A DNA stretch of 64,000 nucleotides from Simmondsia chinensis. Taxonomy: Eukaryota; Streptophyta; Magnoliopsida; Caryophyllales; Simmondsiaceae. Location: positions 35,456,186 through 35,520,185 of the forward strand of contig JAGTTD010000002.1 of assembly GCA_018398585.1 (NCBI GenBank). Reading direction: 5' to 3'. Below the pieces are notes generated by a model. It saw only the letters and a list, made by a program, of their open reading frames with translations, was not told the DNA's origin and made no database searches. A program made the translations under genes and the position numbers. Below, one piece after another: positions 53,335 to 64,000 of this stretch; within the stretch, counting starts at the first letter, position 1; the number at the start of each line of letters is the position of its first letter.

Positions 53335-53790
53335 TTTTTTAAAGAGAGTATAACGAATTTGATTTGGCTTTTTTTTTTTTAAGAGATTTCAAGAGAATAT
53401 AAGGTGGGATTTGACTTGTTTTGGATAACTATTTATTTTTATATTTTTTTATTTTTTCAAGAGAATATAATCTGGGATTTTATTTGGTTTTTATTTGATT
53501 TGTTTTTTATAACTATTTGTCCTAATTTTTTTTTTTATTTTGTCAAGAGAGTATAACGAATTTGATTTGGTTTAATTATTATTTTTTTTTTTTTGATTTC
53601 AAGAGAGTATAAAGTGGGATTTGACTTGTTTTGAATAACTGTTTATTTTATCTTTTTATTTTTTATCTTTTTCAAGAAAATATAACCTGGGATTTGATTT
53701 GGTTTTTATTTGATTTGTTTTTGAAAACTGTTTATTTTAATTTTTTTTTAAATTTTTTCAAGAGAGTATAATTTGGGATTTGATTTTTTT
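53335..53790. repeat. AT-rich minisatellite with higher-order structure (~205-215 bp)
   Basis: The motif CAAGAGAGTATAA recurs about every 60-75 bp in three variants: followed by CGAATTTGATTTGG (53344, 53547), AGGTGGGATTTGACTTG (53391, 53601) and TCTGGGATTTTATTTGG (53459, 53674), plus a last copy at 53759. The three-unit block repeats at spacing 203-215 bp, so two blocks and a partial one are present. It is preceded by an (AT)n run at 53310-53328. Confidence 0.85.
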
Positions 53791-53799
53791 TTTTTTTTT

Positions 53800-55392
53800 T
53801 TGATAAAAGCTAAGAAATTAGGATTTTAAGGGTGTAGGAATTTGGAGTAAACACAGAACTTTTACTTAATATATTAATAATTTTTGATAATTTTAATAAA
53901 AAAAAATGAATGGCTTTTTATCCAAAAGTAACCACACAAGTCAATAAAGAATAATAGACATTAAGTAAATAAGATGATTTTTAAACCTTCGACTCTACTA
54001 TTTATTTTCTATAAATAAGGGATTGATGCATGGATAAAAAGACCGCATTTTTAATTTTTATTTGTTATGCTAGTTTCTTAGTTTATTAAAAAAAATATAT
54101 TAATAGAAATGTTTAGTAAGGAAAATAAATAGGAACCAATTAACCAACTTAACATCGATATAATATTTATATCAAAGCTATAAATAAATTAAAAAATTTA
54201 TGAACTGTAACTATCCCAAAATATTGCAAATTTTATCGGCTTGATTAACGATCTCAAAAATTTGGTTCAGTTAACCATATTTTCTGTTGAATATTTCGAT
54301 TATTTCGTACAACCCTAGTTTATAAAACGATAAAAGATATTGGATTTATTGCTTAAATATTCTAAACTTTATGAATTTATCATTTAAATATCATAATATT
54401 TTAATATATATAATACATATAAGATTTTAACCCTTCATCATCTACATGCTCCACAAAAAAAAAAAAAAAAAAAAAGTCCACACCCCTTTCGTCATCTAGG
54501 TATTTCCATCTAATTAGGTGTTTTTTTTCCAAAGACTGACAAAAACTTTTGACAAAAAATGTTAACATTTTCTTGAAAGAAAGTTGTGGAATTTTGACAA
54601 AAATATCATCGAACTTGAGCAAAGAGCCCTATAGATTGTCTTAATCACGTTCCATTTTAATATTTTTTAACGAAAATCTATTAAATTTTGACAAAAAATT
54701 CTCAATTAATAATTATTGAAATCATGTGTCACATTAGAATTTTCAAACCCAAATTCCTTGTATTAAAATAGAAGGTAGGTAAGTGGTAAAATTTTTTAAC
54801 CTTAAAATATTTAAGTGATAGATTTTTATGAGTTTTTACATAAAATCACCTTAAAAAATTGTCATTTGTTATTTAACCAATACAACTTTTTTAATTTTCA
54901 GAAAATTACCACCAAAAGTCTAAAATTTTTCAACTAAAATCTTAAATTACATTGTTGACTATCCTTTAAATATACATGACTTTCACATGGATTTTATCCT
55001 ACTTTTTTTCCTTTTTTTGAGTGCACATGAAGCATGAGCCAGAACTATGCAAGTTGGCGAAGCATTTACCCGTTCCCTCCCCCGCCTAGATTTGATCCCA
55101 ATTGAAAGAGGTAGATTCCAACCTCAGTGGGGGAAGGGATGGAAAATACTGTGCCAACTTAGGTACTTTAAATCATGCTTAATAGGCACTCTAAAATCTA
55201 TACAAAAATTAGTAGCAAGTAATAAACAATCTATGGTGTGAATTAAGTTAGTTGAAATTTTGACTTTTCAAAGTGATTTTCTGAAAACAAAAAAGTTATG
55301 ACGATTAAATTAAAAACAATAACTTTTTAATGTGGTTTTATGTTAAAAAAAAAAAAAAATTTTAAGCCTGAAAATATCTCATATATTAACAT
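53800..55392. other. AT-rich DNA with a possible Mutator-like MITE
   Basis: Between about 54335 and 54840 the ends are inverted and resemble the MITE at 5105-5666: TTTATCATTTAAATATCATAAT on the left, TCTATCACTTAAATATTTTAAGG on the reverse of the right. No clear 9-bp duplication. An A21 run lies at 54455-54475. A GC-richer patch at 55030-55150 (TCCCTCCCCCGCCTAG) has no recognised gene. Confidence 0.4.
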
Positions 55393-55409
55393 ATGAGAGT
55401 AACTTCAAG

Positions 55410-55513
55410 GTCTGTTCTGTAAGTCTCCCGGTTTTGGGATTTTCAGGGGCTCGTTTTTCCGAGTTCCCTGTTTTATTGCGCAGTTTTGCCTCTAATTATC
55501 AAAAAAAAAAAAA
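55410..55513 (+). mobile_element. 5'-truncated L1 tail, 104 bp, with perfect 17-bp target duplication
   Basis: Starts GTCTGTTCTGTAAG and ends CTAATTATC followed by A14. Exact direct repeats ATGAGAGTAACTTCAAG flank it (55393-55409 and 55514-55530). Poly(A) plus a 17-bp duplication is the mark of target-primed reverse transcription. The tail AATTATC-A(n) is shared with the L1 derivative at 51912. No coding content. Confidence 0.85.
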
Positions 55514-56053
55514 ATGAGAGTAACTTCAAGATATTTAAATAAGAAATTTCTCAAAACATAAGATAACCTCATTGTATAAGTTCTTACATTTATATTTATA
55601 AATTAGGTATTTATTTAGATATTAATGAAATACATCCCTAGCATTACTATTTCTGTCTTGGAACCGCACTGTTAATTCTTGCTCACTTGCCACCTAGTTA
55701 GAAGAGGGCTAGTATGGAGGTGGCAAATCCAACACGACTAGAAAAAATTGTAAATTTTTTTTCATTTATATCAAAAATTTGCTTATAGTAATTGAACTAA
55801 AGTTGGAGTAACCTAGCCTAAAACTAACTCGGCCTATATATTTAATTTCAGAGTGTACTATTTTAAACTACTATCATCATATTCATCATATATTTTCCTA
55901 TTTGCTCGATTTTGTTGGAAAAATTACTTATTTTAATGATTTAAAAATTATTTGTTTTTTCTATTATTTTATTGGAAAATATTAAATGCTCAACATTCAT
56001 TAGGCAAATAAAATCAATGATTTTGATTATTGACGTGATGTGCCATTGGGAAT

Positions 56054-56428
56054 ATGAGAAAAGGTGGGTTTCAACTTTGATGGTTTTGACCCGGCTACGG
56101 TGACAAACATTCTTGCCCAATGATATGGCTTGGGTGTTGGGTTGTGGTTTCAATCCCATTCCTGATTCTTGTACCGGCCTTCTGATTCTTCTTCATCTAG
56201 GTTCCCTGTATGTGATGGTTCTGCGCGCGCTGTTGTTTCCTGTCCCCGCGTCTTTTCTGGTCCTATACTCGGTGGTTGCTGTGTCGTGTTTTAAGGGGAG
56301 TGATTTGATCCTGTTTTCTTGTTTTGTGCTAATTGTTTTCGGTACCCGTATTGTTGCGGTCGGACTCAGGCCTCGCCTAGAGAGTAGCCGGCTTGTTTAG
56401 TGACTTTGTCGCTATTTATCGAAAAAAA
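56054..56428 (+). mobile_element. 5'-truncated L1 3' UTR, 375 bp, with 16-bp target duplication
   Basis: Ends GCTATTTATCGAAAAAAA. Flanked by ATGTGCCATTGGGAAT (56038-56053) and ATGTGCCGTTGGGAAT (56429-56444), one mismatch in 16. The body is T/G-rich like an L1 3' UTR (TGTGATGGTTCTGCGCGCGCTG). One frame stays open for 95 codons but has no domain. A weak B-box-like GGTTTCAATCCC at about 56146 raises an alternative SINE reading, which I consider less likely. Confidence 0.75.
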
Positions 56429-56444
56429 ATGTGCCGTTGGGAAT

Positions 56445-58936
56445 GGAAAATTGATTTGTAATGCTGGTCCTCTGACTAAATCAAAATGTTATATAGAAAT
56501 TCTATTCAGCACATATTTTTCACCCATTATATAAGCATGAATTTGGTGAAAAAATATGCACAACATAAAATGTTTCACTCTTTCAATTTCCCATATTGTT
56601 TTAAAAATAGTGAGCTTGATAGTTATAGTTCGGGGATCTTTTATTGTTGCACTGATAGAGGTCCAACGGGTTGTTGAACCCTGGGAAAGGAGCGCGTTTA
56701 AGCTTAATAGAAATACTCGTGCAGGAGGAGTGTTTTCTTTCTAAAGAGAGCGTTCTCACGTGCCTCAACCCAATCAAAATATATTTTCTAAAAGTCTTTT
56801 CCTATTTAATATATTTTGTATTGTTGTTTTTAGTATTGAATTGTTGAGTATGATTATAAAACAAAGTTGTATAATATTTTTGTTTGTATAATTTATCTAT
56901 ATTATGATGTTAGTTTTTGATTCATATGTTGAGAATATGGATATGGCAGAATGTAACTCGAGGAAATTCCTAAGGCTTAAGGCGTGTTTTAACACTTTCT
57001 TTAAGGTATTATTTGCCCTCTACACATAGATTGTTCTTAGATAAAGTAAATATACCCCCGGAATACAATAAGCCTTCTTGGATTTTGTGGAGAACAATAA
57101 CCAAAAAATCCCCTAAACTCTCTTGAGAAAGAAGAAGAAAAAGTAGGAAGAAGAAGATATAGAAGAACTTAATGGGCACATCAGACATTATATAGGGGCA
57201 CATTATTTAAGTGGATTGAAATTCACTTAGAAATCCGAAAACTGCTATTAATCGAATTTAACTGTTTTGATCATTACTCATATCCAAAAATTAGTTTATT
57301 TAATTAATCTGATAAAAATAATAATAAAAGATTATTATCCAATATGGTATGTCCCGTACTAAACCCCCTCCACCACTCGCACTGCGCACAAGAATGCCAA
57401 GTGCCAAGTGCTACCTAATAAGCCACCAAAAGCGCCACGAGCATTGTGTGATTTTAGAATTCCCTTAGCCCATAAAGAACAACAAGAACTCCTAAGTCCA
57501 TAACAAGCCCAACATCCTAATAGGCCCATATGAGACACCCACTTATAAAGTAGTGTCTTTTCCTCTTCTTTTCCAATGTGGGATGCATTTCCATATTTTA
57601 CATTAACTCTATAATACAAACTACTAACATGATATATGTTACTATATATATTTAATGTTGTTAGCATATATTTGATGATTATTATAAACTATTTTCCAAC
57701 AGATTTTCCTGTTCCTAAAATTTTTATGACATGAGAAACAAAGTGTCCTCCATGCACATCGGGACAACATACTCATTCATTAAAATCCTCATAAAATTCT
57801 CTCAAAGTCACTCAATACCTCGGGTCCACTCCTTTCTCTATAAGTTGTGTTCAACTCTCCTAATTTAAAAGCACATTAAAAAATAATACCTCATTATAAA
57901 TATTAAAATATGAGCGTTCTTAAATAATAAGCTCTAATTTATGAAATTATAATTTGTCTAAAATAAATACAATTATAGGAGGGAGTTATTATTGTGAAAG
58001 CAAAAATTATTATTGTGAAAACAATAATGGGACTTACAAAATAGGATAGTCACACATTTTTTCTTAAAAATAATAATAATATTATAATAATAATAATTTT
58101 ATTACGACAATAACATCATTTCGTAGTAATGTTATTTGTTAGGTTATGAAAAAAAGATACTAGATGTCGAGAGCTTAGAGACATTCGACAAAAAGTCAAA
58201 CGAGAACGACAGAATCAGTGCACGTGACCTCCATCTACCACAAGCAAGTGTGCACCTACCAGCTTACCCCCCTCAATTTTCATTCAATTAGCTTATCATT
58301 ATGTGTATATATATAACTTATCCATAAAAAACTCTACATGTAAGTCAAAGATGAATCCTACGTAGAAGTTGTAAAAAAAAAAAGATCAATAAATAAGTAT
58401 AGTAGATTACTCTACTTAATATTAATTGGAATGGAACCCACTGAGATTTATACGTAGGTTTCATATATATGCCAATTCCGTGGGTTGTCTTTAAGGCCTA
58501 ATGAAATTTAACACTTACATTGTCACGACAAAAAGTATTATCGTCAGGATAATTAAGGGTAGTTACAAAATGAAGGATAGTCACATGATTCCGAACACTA
58601 ATTGGAGGCTCAAACATCTCCCTCTACCATAGTTTGGAGAACTTATGTCCAATCGCAAATCCATCTCCGCTAGCTAAAAGACTTCCAATGTTCTCTCTCA
58701 AGCAGGTCGCCTACAACTCCCATTACCTCATATTAGATCAAACTAGAATGCCCACTTTTTAATCTCCATATTCCTTCCTAGGCAGTGACTTCAATTGCAG
58801 ACCGTGGATAAAGCTCGGCGGCTATTGTTTGGCTTTGCCCATATTGCGCTCTTCATTCAGGGATTTTCTTTTTGATTTGCTAAATTCTTTCTTTTGTTGT
58901 TTTTTTTTTCCCCCTCTATTAAAGGATATTGCTAAT
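56445..58936. other. AT-rich region with one LTR-like block
   Basis: No gene recognised. 56950-57702 may be a solo LTR on the minus strand: it would begin TGTTGGAAAATAG (57702), carry CCCACATTGGAAAAGAAG and TTATAAGTGGG (promoter-like, about 57540-57580) and a second TATA-like CCCTATATAATGTC (about 57190), and end at TGTAACTCGAGG on the plus strand. No 5-bp duplication was found, so this is tentative. Simple repeats: (AAT)n at 58063-58090. Confidence 0.35.
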
Positions 58937-58941
58937 GTACT

Positions 58942-59214
58942 TGTTAGAATATATGGTAATAATTGAATATATGGTTAGAATATACTGTATAGGATTATGT
59001 TAGAATATATTATGGCTAAAATATATTATGTTGAATATATGGTTAGAATATATTGTATAGGATTATGTTAGAATATATTATATTATGGATAGAATATATT
59101 GTGTAGAATTAATATGTATACGCATTCATATATTGTAATTATGAGTTCATTATAAATATAAGAGAGGGGCCCTCATTTGATGTGTCCAATCCTAAATTTT
59201 TATGGTATCAGAGC
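58942..59214 (+). repeat. 5' LTR and primer-binding site of copia D
   Basis: Within the LTR a ~77-bp block (ATATGGTTAGAATATATTG-TATAGGATTATGTTAGAATATATTA) occurs twice. TATA-like TTATAAATATAAG at about 59152. Ends TTTTTA (CA in the other LTR). The primer site follows immediately. Confidence 0.92.
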
Positions 59215-59690
59215 TACCAAAAGCTTAAAACGCTCTCTCTCTCTCTCTCTCCAAGGCAAACTTTAGCCTCCCTTTTCTTCTTCCTTTTCCAAAAAAAAAA
59301 AAAAGAGATAATCTAAATTAAAATTAAAACCCTAGCCCAGAGCCGCAGCCGGCTAGCTGTCTTCTCTCTCACTCGCCGCCGTCCCTCTTTAGGCTAACCC
59401 TAGCCAAGTTCCTTTGCTTCTTGGATTTTACACTCAACCCGTAGTAACATCGTCAACCACTATTCCAAAAAAAAAAAATTGGTTTTTGTTGTTGATTGTG
59501 CTTGCTCCGATGATTGATTTTGTTTCACAACCTGGCTACTTTTCTTTGGTTCTCCTATGTAAGGTGAGAATAACTAATCTACTCCACACTTTTATCATGC
59601 AAATAATACTTATGCTGCTGGTTCTAATATTTATTTAGGGTTTGCATCTCCTCACCATATTTTTCAATCTTCTACTGCTCATTCTAATTC
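59215..59690 (+). other. copia D leader and gag remnant
   Basis: A (CT)n run (59229-59250), an A14 tract (59291-59304), a CT/GC-rich leader with AACCCTAGCC words, and then short fragments. From about 59560 a frame reads ISGYAYGSNIYLGFASPHHIFQSSTAHSNS, resembling the serine/glycine-rich end of copia gag just upstream of the protease. The capsid core is absent. Confidence 0.6.
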
Positions 59691-60177
59691 TATGATTGAT
59701 TTTTTCTTGATAATGGACAGTGGTGCATCATCCCATATGACTAATAACCCTCGTTTGCTTTCATCGCTTAGTCCTTATCATGGCTGTGATAAAATATTGG
59801 TTGGCAATGGTGCCTCTTTATCGATTGATGGGGTTGGATCTAGTTTTCTTAGTACACCTGTTGGTCATTTCAATTTGCATAATATCCTTTATGTTCCTGG
59901 TCTTTCCACCAATTTAATATCTGCTTGCCAATTTTGTAAAAATTATTGTTGTCTTTTAGAATTTAACTCGGGTGATTTTTCTATTAAAAGTGCCAAGACA
60001 ATATCCCTCATAATTCGTTGTGCCAGCTCAGGGCCTCTTTTCTCCATTCCTAAATCATCCTCTACGCATGTTTCATTCGTTGCTTCTCATATTACGCAGT
60101 CTCTCTGGCATTCCCGACTTGGTCATCTTGGGCAACCGGTCTTATCCTCATTAGTCAAACACAAATTTATTTCCTGA
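59691..60177 (+). pseudogene. copia D protease and pre-integrase domain
   Basis: The frame has an intact catalytic motif IMDSGASSHMTNNPRLL, then CDKILVGNGASLSIDGVGSSF, HNILYVPGLSTNLISACQFCKNYCCLLEF and the pre-integrase SLWHSRLGHLGQPVLSSLVKH, ending at a stop at 60177. It continues in a shifted frame with the CH..C-type residues (YHAYQLGKQSRLPF; the usual CHAC is altered). Protease geometry is complete, unlike copias A and C. Confidence 0.86.
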
Positions 60178-61018
60178 ACTGTTCAGGTTCTAGTTCAGAG
60201 TCCAGTCTTTATCATGCTTATCAATTAGGTAAGCAAAGTCGTTTACCTTTTCAAAATTCTATTTCCTTGACGTCTCGCCCTTTTGATATTGTTCATTCTG
60301 ATGTATGGACATCACATATTATTAGCTTCAGTGGTTATAAGTATTATTTGCTATTTTTGGATAACTGTTCTCATTTTTTGTGGATTTACCTGATGCGTGC
60401 TAAATCTGAGGTGCATGATTATTTGTTCAATTTCGAAATCTCGTGCTTAACCAATTTAGGATGGAGGTCAAACAATTTCAGTGTGATAATGGCACCGAAT
60501 ACATTAATCGGGATTTTAATAAATTGTTTGCTGAGTGGGGCATTCTTAGTTGAATTTCATGTCCACATACGTCCCAACAAAATGGGAAAGTCGAACGAAT
60601 GCATAAAACTATTGGAAATATGATGCGTACTTTGTTGTTTCAAGCTTGTATGCCTTTAGAGTATTGGGTGGAAGCTGTTCTTGCCGCTATATATATAATA
60701 AATCTTTTTCCCTCTACCTCTATCAAGAAGAAACTATCCTTTCAACATCTTTACAAGAAAAAGGCCTCCTATGATCATCTCAGGGTTTTTGGTTGTGCCT
60801 GTTATCCCAACTTAAGTGTTACTGTGCCACATAAACTAGCACCACGGTCCTCATTATGTGTCTTGTTGGGGTACCCACCGAACCATAAGGGCTACAAGTG
60901 TTTAAATCTCATGACTAACAAAATTGGTGTCTCGAGACATGTTGTTTTTGATGAAACATATTTTCCTCTAGCCTGGTTGGGGGCCACTTCGCAACACACT
61001 ATGCATCGTCTTCAGTAG
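60178..61018 (+). pseudogene. copia D integrase
   Basis: RPFDIVHSDVWTSHIISFSGYKYYLLFLDNCSHFLWIYL: the first acidic residue of the core is within HSDVW and the DD-Y-S motif is altered to DNCS. A frameshift at about 60440 disrupts the second part (QCDNGTEYINRDF in another frame). NKMGKVERMHKTIGNMM, with the catalytic glutamate, overlaps a frame end at 60600. 60599-61018 gives the C-terminal CMPLEYWVEAVLAAIYIINLFP, APRSSLCVLLGYPPNHKGYKCLN. Confidence 0.85.
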
Positions 61019-62334
61019 GTGTTCAAACCACCACTTGATGCGTCACCTTTCTGTGGCCTATTGCCCCTCCCGGCTCCACCTCCCGCACCCTCCACTCCTG
61101 CAGCTCCCCCGCCTCCTCCATTGCCTTCCTCTGATACTTCCTTAACGGGGCCCACGCCTCCACCGCAAACGCTGCCGCTGCCATTATCACCACCGCCCGA
61201 GCCACCTGCCTCTTCTCGGTCAGTTCATTCAATGGTTACTCGGCCTAAGGCTAGTATTACTAAGCCTCTTCTCAAAACCTCAATGGTTTCTCTTTCTGCT
61301 AAAACTGATATTCCTTATTCCTATAAGCAAGCACTTAATGATAATAATTGGAAAAATGCAATGCTTGATGAATATAATGCACTTCAACCTAACCACACTT
61401 GGACACTTGTTCCAAAACCAAGTATTGCTAATGTTGTTGGCTCCAAATGGGTTTTTCGTGTCAAACAGACTTCTACAGGTTAAATTGAGCGCTCTAAGGC
61501 GCACTTAGTTGCTCAGGGTTATACGCAATGGTACAGTATTGATTATGATGAGACTTTTAGTCCTGTTTTTAAACCGGCCACTGTTCGTACTGTCTTAACC
61601 ATCGCCACATCACGAAAATGGCCCATTCATCAACTTGATATTAAAAATGCCTTTTTAAATGGCACATTGAATGAAGAAGTGTATATGAAGTAGCCACCGG
61701 GTTTTGTAAATTCTGATTTTCCAGATTACGTTTGCAAGCTTAATAAATCATTGTATAGACTGAAGCAAGCACCCCGTGCATGGTATAATCATTTTGCGTC
61801 CTTTCTTCATCGCCTCGGTTTTCACAGTTGGAAGTCTAATTCTTCCATGTTCACTCTATGACGTGGGACTGATATGGTTATTTTGCTACTTTATGTAGAT
61901 GATATTGTTCTTACTGCTTCCTCTACTGCCTTCCTTCAGACTTTACTGCACTCTCTTCAGTATGAATTTGATATGACAGATTTGGGACGTCTTAACTACT
62001 TTCTTGGAATCTCTGTTTCTCACCTTCTTGATGGTTTATTCTTATCTCAGTCCAAGTATGTTCTTGATTTGCTCGAGAAGACTGACATGTTAGCCTTCAA
62101 ACTCGTAGCTACTCCCACATATTCCAAATCCAAGCTCTCTGCTTCTGATGGGGAGCTTATGACCGACATCACCTTGTATCGGTCGGTTGTCGGTCCATTA
62201 TAATATCTAACCTTTACTCGTCCTGATATCTCTTATGCAGTGCAACAGGTGTGTCTGTATATGCATGCTCCTCGTCTTCCTCATTGGGTCGCTGTCAAAC
62301 GTATTCTTCGCTATGTTTTGAGGTACTATGAACC
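61019..62334 (+). pseudogene. copia D reverse transcriptase
   Basis: A proline-rich linker (61019-61215) precedes SYKQALNDNNWKNAMLDEYNALQ, VGSKWVFRVKQTSTG (stop at 61483), [44 protein letters not shown] (stop), LNKSLYRLKQAPRAWYNHF, a stop at about 61860, and the frame with an intact active site LYVDDIVLTA, EFDMTDLGRLNYFLGISV. Another stop follows at 62201. At least four stops in one otherwise continuous frame. Confidence 0.86.
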
Positions 62335-62862
62335 ATGGCCTTGCTATCTCTCCTGGTGCCCTTGATCAGCTTGTGGCCTATTCTGATGCTAATTGGGCCG
62401 GTTGCCCCTGACACTCGTCGTTCCACCTCCAGCTTTTGTGTGTTTTTTGGTGGCAACTTTGTTTCCCGGTCCTCCAAACGACAGCCCACCGTCTCTCGCT
62501 CCAGTGCTAAAGCAGAATATCACGCCGTTGCCAATGCCGTTTCGGAGTGTTGTTGGCTGCGGTCTCTCCTTGGTGAGCTTGGCATCGCTATTCCTAAAGC
62601 AACCCTAGTCTACTATGACAATGTTTCAGCAACCTATCTCTCCACTAATCTCATGCAGCATGTTCGTACTAAACAAATCGAGATTGACATTCATTTTGTA
62701 TGTGAAAGAGTTCACATGGGTCTTGTTCGTGTCTTTCATGTGCCCTCTTCACAACAGCTTGCTGGTATTTTTACTAAGAGCCTTCCTCGACAGTTATTTT
62801 TATTTTTCAAACACAATTTTTGTATTCGGTCACCTTCTGCCTCAATTGAGGGGGGATGTTAG
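62335..62862 (+). pseudogene. copia D RNase H
   Basis: DTRRSTSSFCVFFGGNFVSRSSKRQP, VSRSSAKAEYHAVANAVSECCWLRSLLGEL, LVYYDNVSATYLSTNLMQHVRTKQIEIDIHFVCERVHMGLV and SSQQLAGIFTKSLPRQLF. The 3' purine run TTGAGGGGGGA just before 62857 is the polypurine tract. Residues match copia C closely. The start is out of frame with RT. Confidence 0.87.
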
Positions 62863-63118
62863 AATATATGGTAATAATTGAATATATGGTTAGAATATAT
62901 TATATAGGAGTATGTTAGAATATATTCTGGCTAGAATATATTGTGTTGAATATATGGTTAGAGTATATTGTATAAGATTATATTAGAATATATTATACTA
63001 TGGCTAAAATATATTGTGTAGGATTAATATGTATATATTTTCATATATTGTAATTATGAGTTCATTATAAATACAAAAGGGGGTCACCTCATTTGGTGTG
63101 TCCAATCCTAAATTTTCA
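62857..63118 (+). repeat. 3' LTR of copia D
   Basis: 262 bp, TGTTAGAATATATGG ... CCTAAATTTTCA, followed by the target duplication GTACT. It contains the same two-fold internal block as the 5' LTR. Confidence 0.93.
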
Positions 63119-63437
63119 GTACTCGTGAGCAATTTTTTCTTTTAATTATCAGAAAAAAGATATTGACAAGATAATAATATGACTTGTACTGAGTAATAAT
63201 CACAAAATTTCACAAAATTGTTCTATGATGATAACACTTTTGCTTCGGTACTTTTGCTTAGACGACAAATTTATACATGATAAAAAATAATTAATCTATG
63301 AAAGTAATTATTTAGAAAAGTAATTATTCTATATTATATTTCGGTAGTTAATAATTTATTGCTATATTTACTGAATTCAAATAGTAATATTTCCTAGCTT
63401 ATTGTTGCATGAAATCAGGGGTTTGGGCCCCAAAAAT

Positions 63438-63535
63438 AACCTTCATCAAAGGTAGTACTCTGTAGGATTAAGGCTGCGTATATTTCATCTTCACAGACCC
63501 CACTTTGAACGAAGCCTTTCAGGCACTGAAATTTT
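63438..63535 (+). mobile_element. Old Au-like SINE remnant
   Basis: AAAGGTAGTACTCTGTAGGATTAAGGCTGCGTATATTTC, then ACAGACCCCAC and AAGCCTTTCAGGCACTG. Order and spacing match the Au-like body (AAGGCTGCGTACAT, AGACCC, GGGAGCC, GCACTGGG) but with many substitutions. The 5S head is absent. An ATTATT-rich tail follows. Confidence 0.5.
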
Positions 63536-63924
63536 TATTATTATTTTATATATGCTAAATGACTTGGCGCTAGATTAAATTTTTAAAATTCATAAGAAAG
63601 TTATGGTTTATTCATTTAACGTCACAACATGTAGTGTTGTATACTGAGAGTTTTTATTAGTATGTTAATCATTTTCCCACAAACCAAGGTAATATATGAA
63701 CAAGGTCGGCTTAAGATTAAATTTGATCGAGATGCCATTTTTAGTTCACAATGCTTTCATTTTATGCTAGAATATGCGTTAATATGTAGATCATTTGTAC
63801 TATGCATACATATTTATTGATAATATGACATATATAAGCTTTTAATTTTGCAATCATGAATAGTAATATACAGTAAACAAAATAATAAAATAACTCATTC
63901 TTTAAACCAGGCTAGGGGGAAGGC

Positions 63925-64000
63925 TAGGAAGTCCTAACCCTCAGGTTGGGGGCACTGGGAAACAGCCTCTCTTCAGGTTAACACTCTGAAGAGGTAATGC
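63925..64000 (+). mobile_element. 5S/Au-like SINE, cut by the window end (copy E)
   Basis: CTAGGAAGTCCTAACCCTCAG, GGTTGGGGGCACTGGGAAACAG, CCTCTCTTCAGGTTAACACTC match the 5S-tail/body junction of copies A and B. The 5S head is replaced by GGCTAGGGGGAAGG, so it is 5'-truncated. The rest lies beyond the window. Confidence 0.7.

Larger units (their letters stand above)
58942..63118 (+). mobile_element. Ty1/copia element D, 4.2 kb, complete LTRs but gag mostly deleted
   Basis: LTRs 58942-59202 (261 bp) and 62857-63118 (262 bp) begin TGTTAGAATATATGG. Exact target duplications GTACT lie at 58937-58941 and 63119-63123. Primer site TGGTATCAGAGC at 59203-59214. Only 490 bp separate the primer site from the protease, against about 1-1.2 kb normally, so gag is missing. 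Family as copia C. LTRs differ at roughly 20-25 positions by eye, so the insertion is not new. Confidence 0.95.

Noticed and set aside
56113..56400. 95-residue hydrophobic protein gene
   Set aside because: Lies wholly inside a retroposed L1 tail bounded by a 16-bp target duplication.

Overview
This window is a stretch of plant nuclear heterochromatin, almost certainly from a flowering plant and probably a eudicot. Evidence: plant-type Ty3/gypsy (Tat-like and chromovirus) and Ty1/copia retrotransposons, plant L1 tails, a plant-style F-box pseudogene, Mutator/hAT/CACTA fragments and SINEs with an Au-like body. No intact host gene was found. Essentially everything with coding character is a decayed mobile element or something carried by one.

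Layout. 1-3290: 5'-truncated Tat-like gypsy fragment (minus) whose gag holds a SINE with a 5S rRNA-derived head. 3291-5791: AT-rich DNA plus a Mutator-type MITE (5105-5666, exact 9-bp target duplication). 5792-17323: an 11.5-kb Tat-like LTR retrotransposon (minus) with both LTRs, gag, protease, RT, two RNase H domains and integrase. Between integrase and the 3' LTR it carries, on the opposite strand, an intron-containing coiled-coil antisense gene, two tandem arrays (91 and 144 bp) and an F-box pseudogene with its own TATA box. 18639-26527: copia element (minus, TSD TGGAA) with half of a chromovirus (plus) lodged in its pol gene.

26978-28649 and about 28830-30620 are two terminal-inverted-repeat elements; the second carries a SINE in each arm. 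30740-42839 is a copia element (plus, TSD GGTAT) split by a 6.8-kb non-autonomous Tat-like element (31976-38759, TSD AAGGT) without gag or pol and filled with tandem arrays. 45178-45345 is a CACTA transposase fragment fused to a 5'-truncated copia element (45346-49450). 49653-50400 is a foldback element holding a 104-bp hAT-type MITE. 51912-53190 is an L1-type LINE derivative that apparently lacks ORF2, followed by an AT-rich minisatellite and two short L1 tails with 16-17 bp target duplications. 58942-63118 is a compact copia element (TSD GTACT) lacking most of gag. The window ends in another 5S/Au-like SINE.

How the parts relate: target duplications give a partial insertion order (copia before the non-autonomous Tat in it; copia before the chromovirus fragment in it; gypsy gag before its SINE). 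The autonomous-type Tat element and the non-autonomous one share the LTR terminus TGTTTTGG and a similar leader, so the first type may have mobilised the second. The most unusual items are the F-box and spliced antisense genes inside a Tat element, the 5S-headed SINE family, and the 43-bp and 66-bp arrays of the non-autonomous element. All alignments are by eye; no database search was run.
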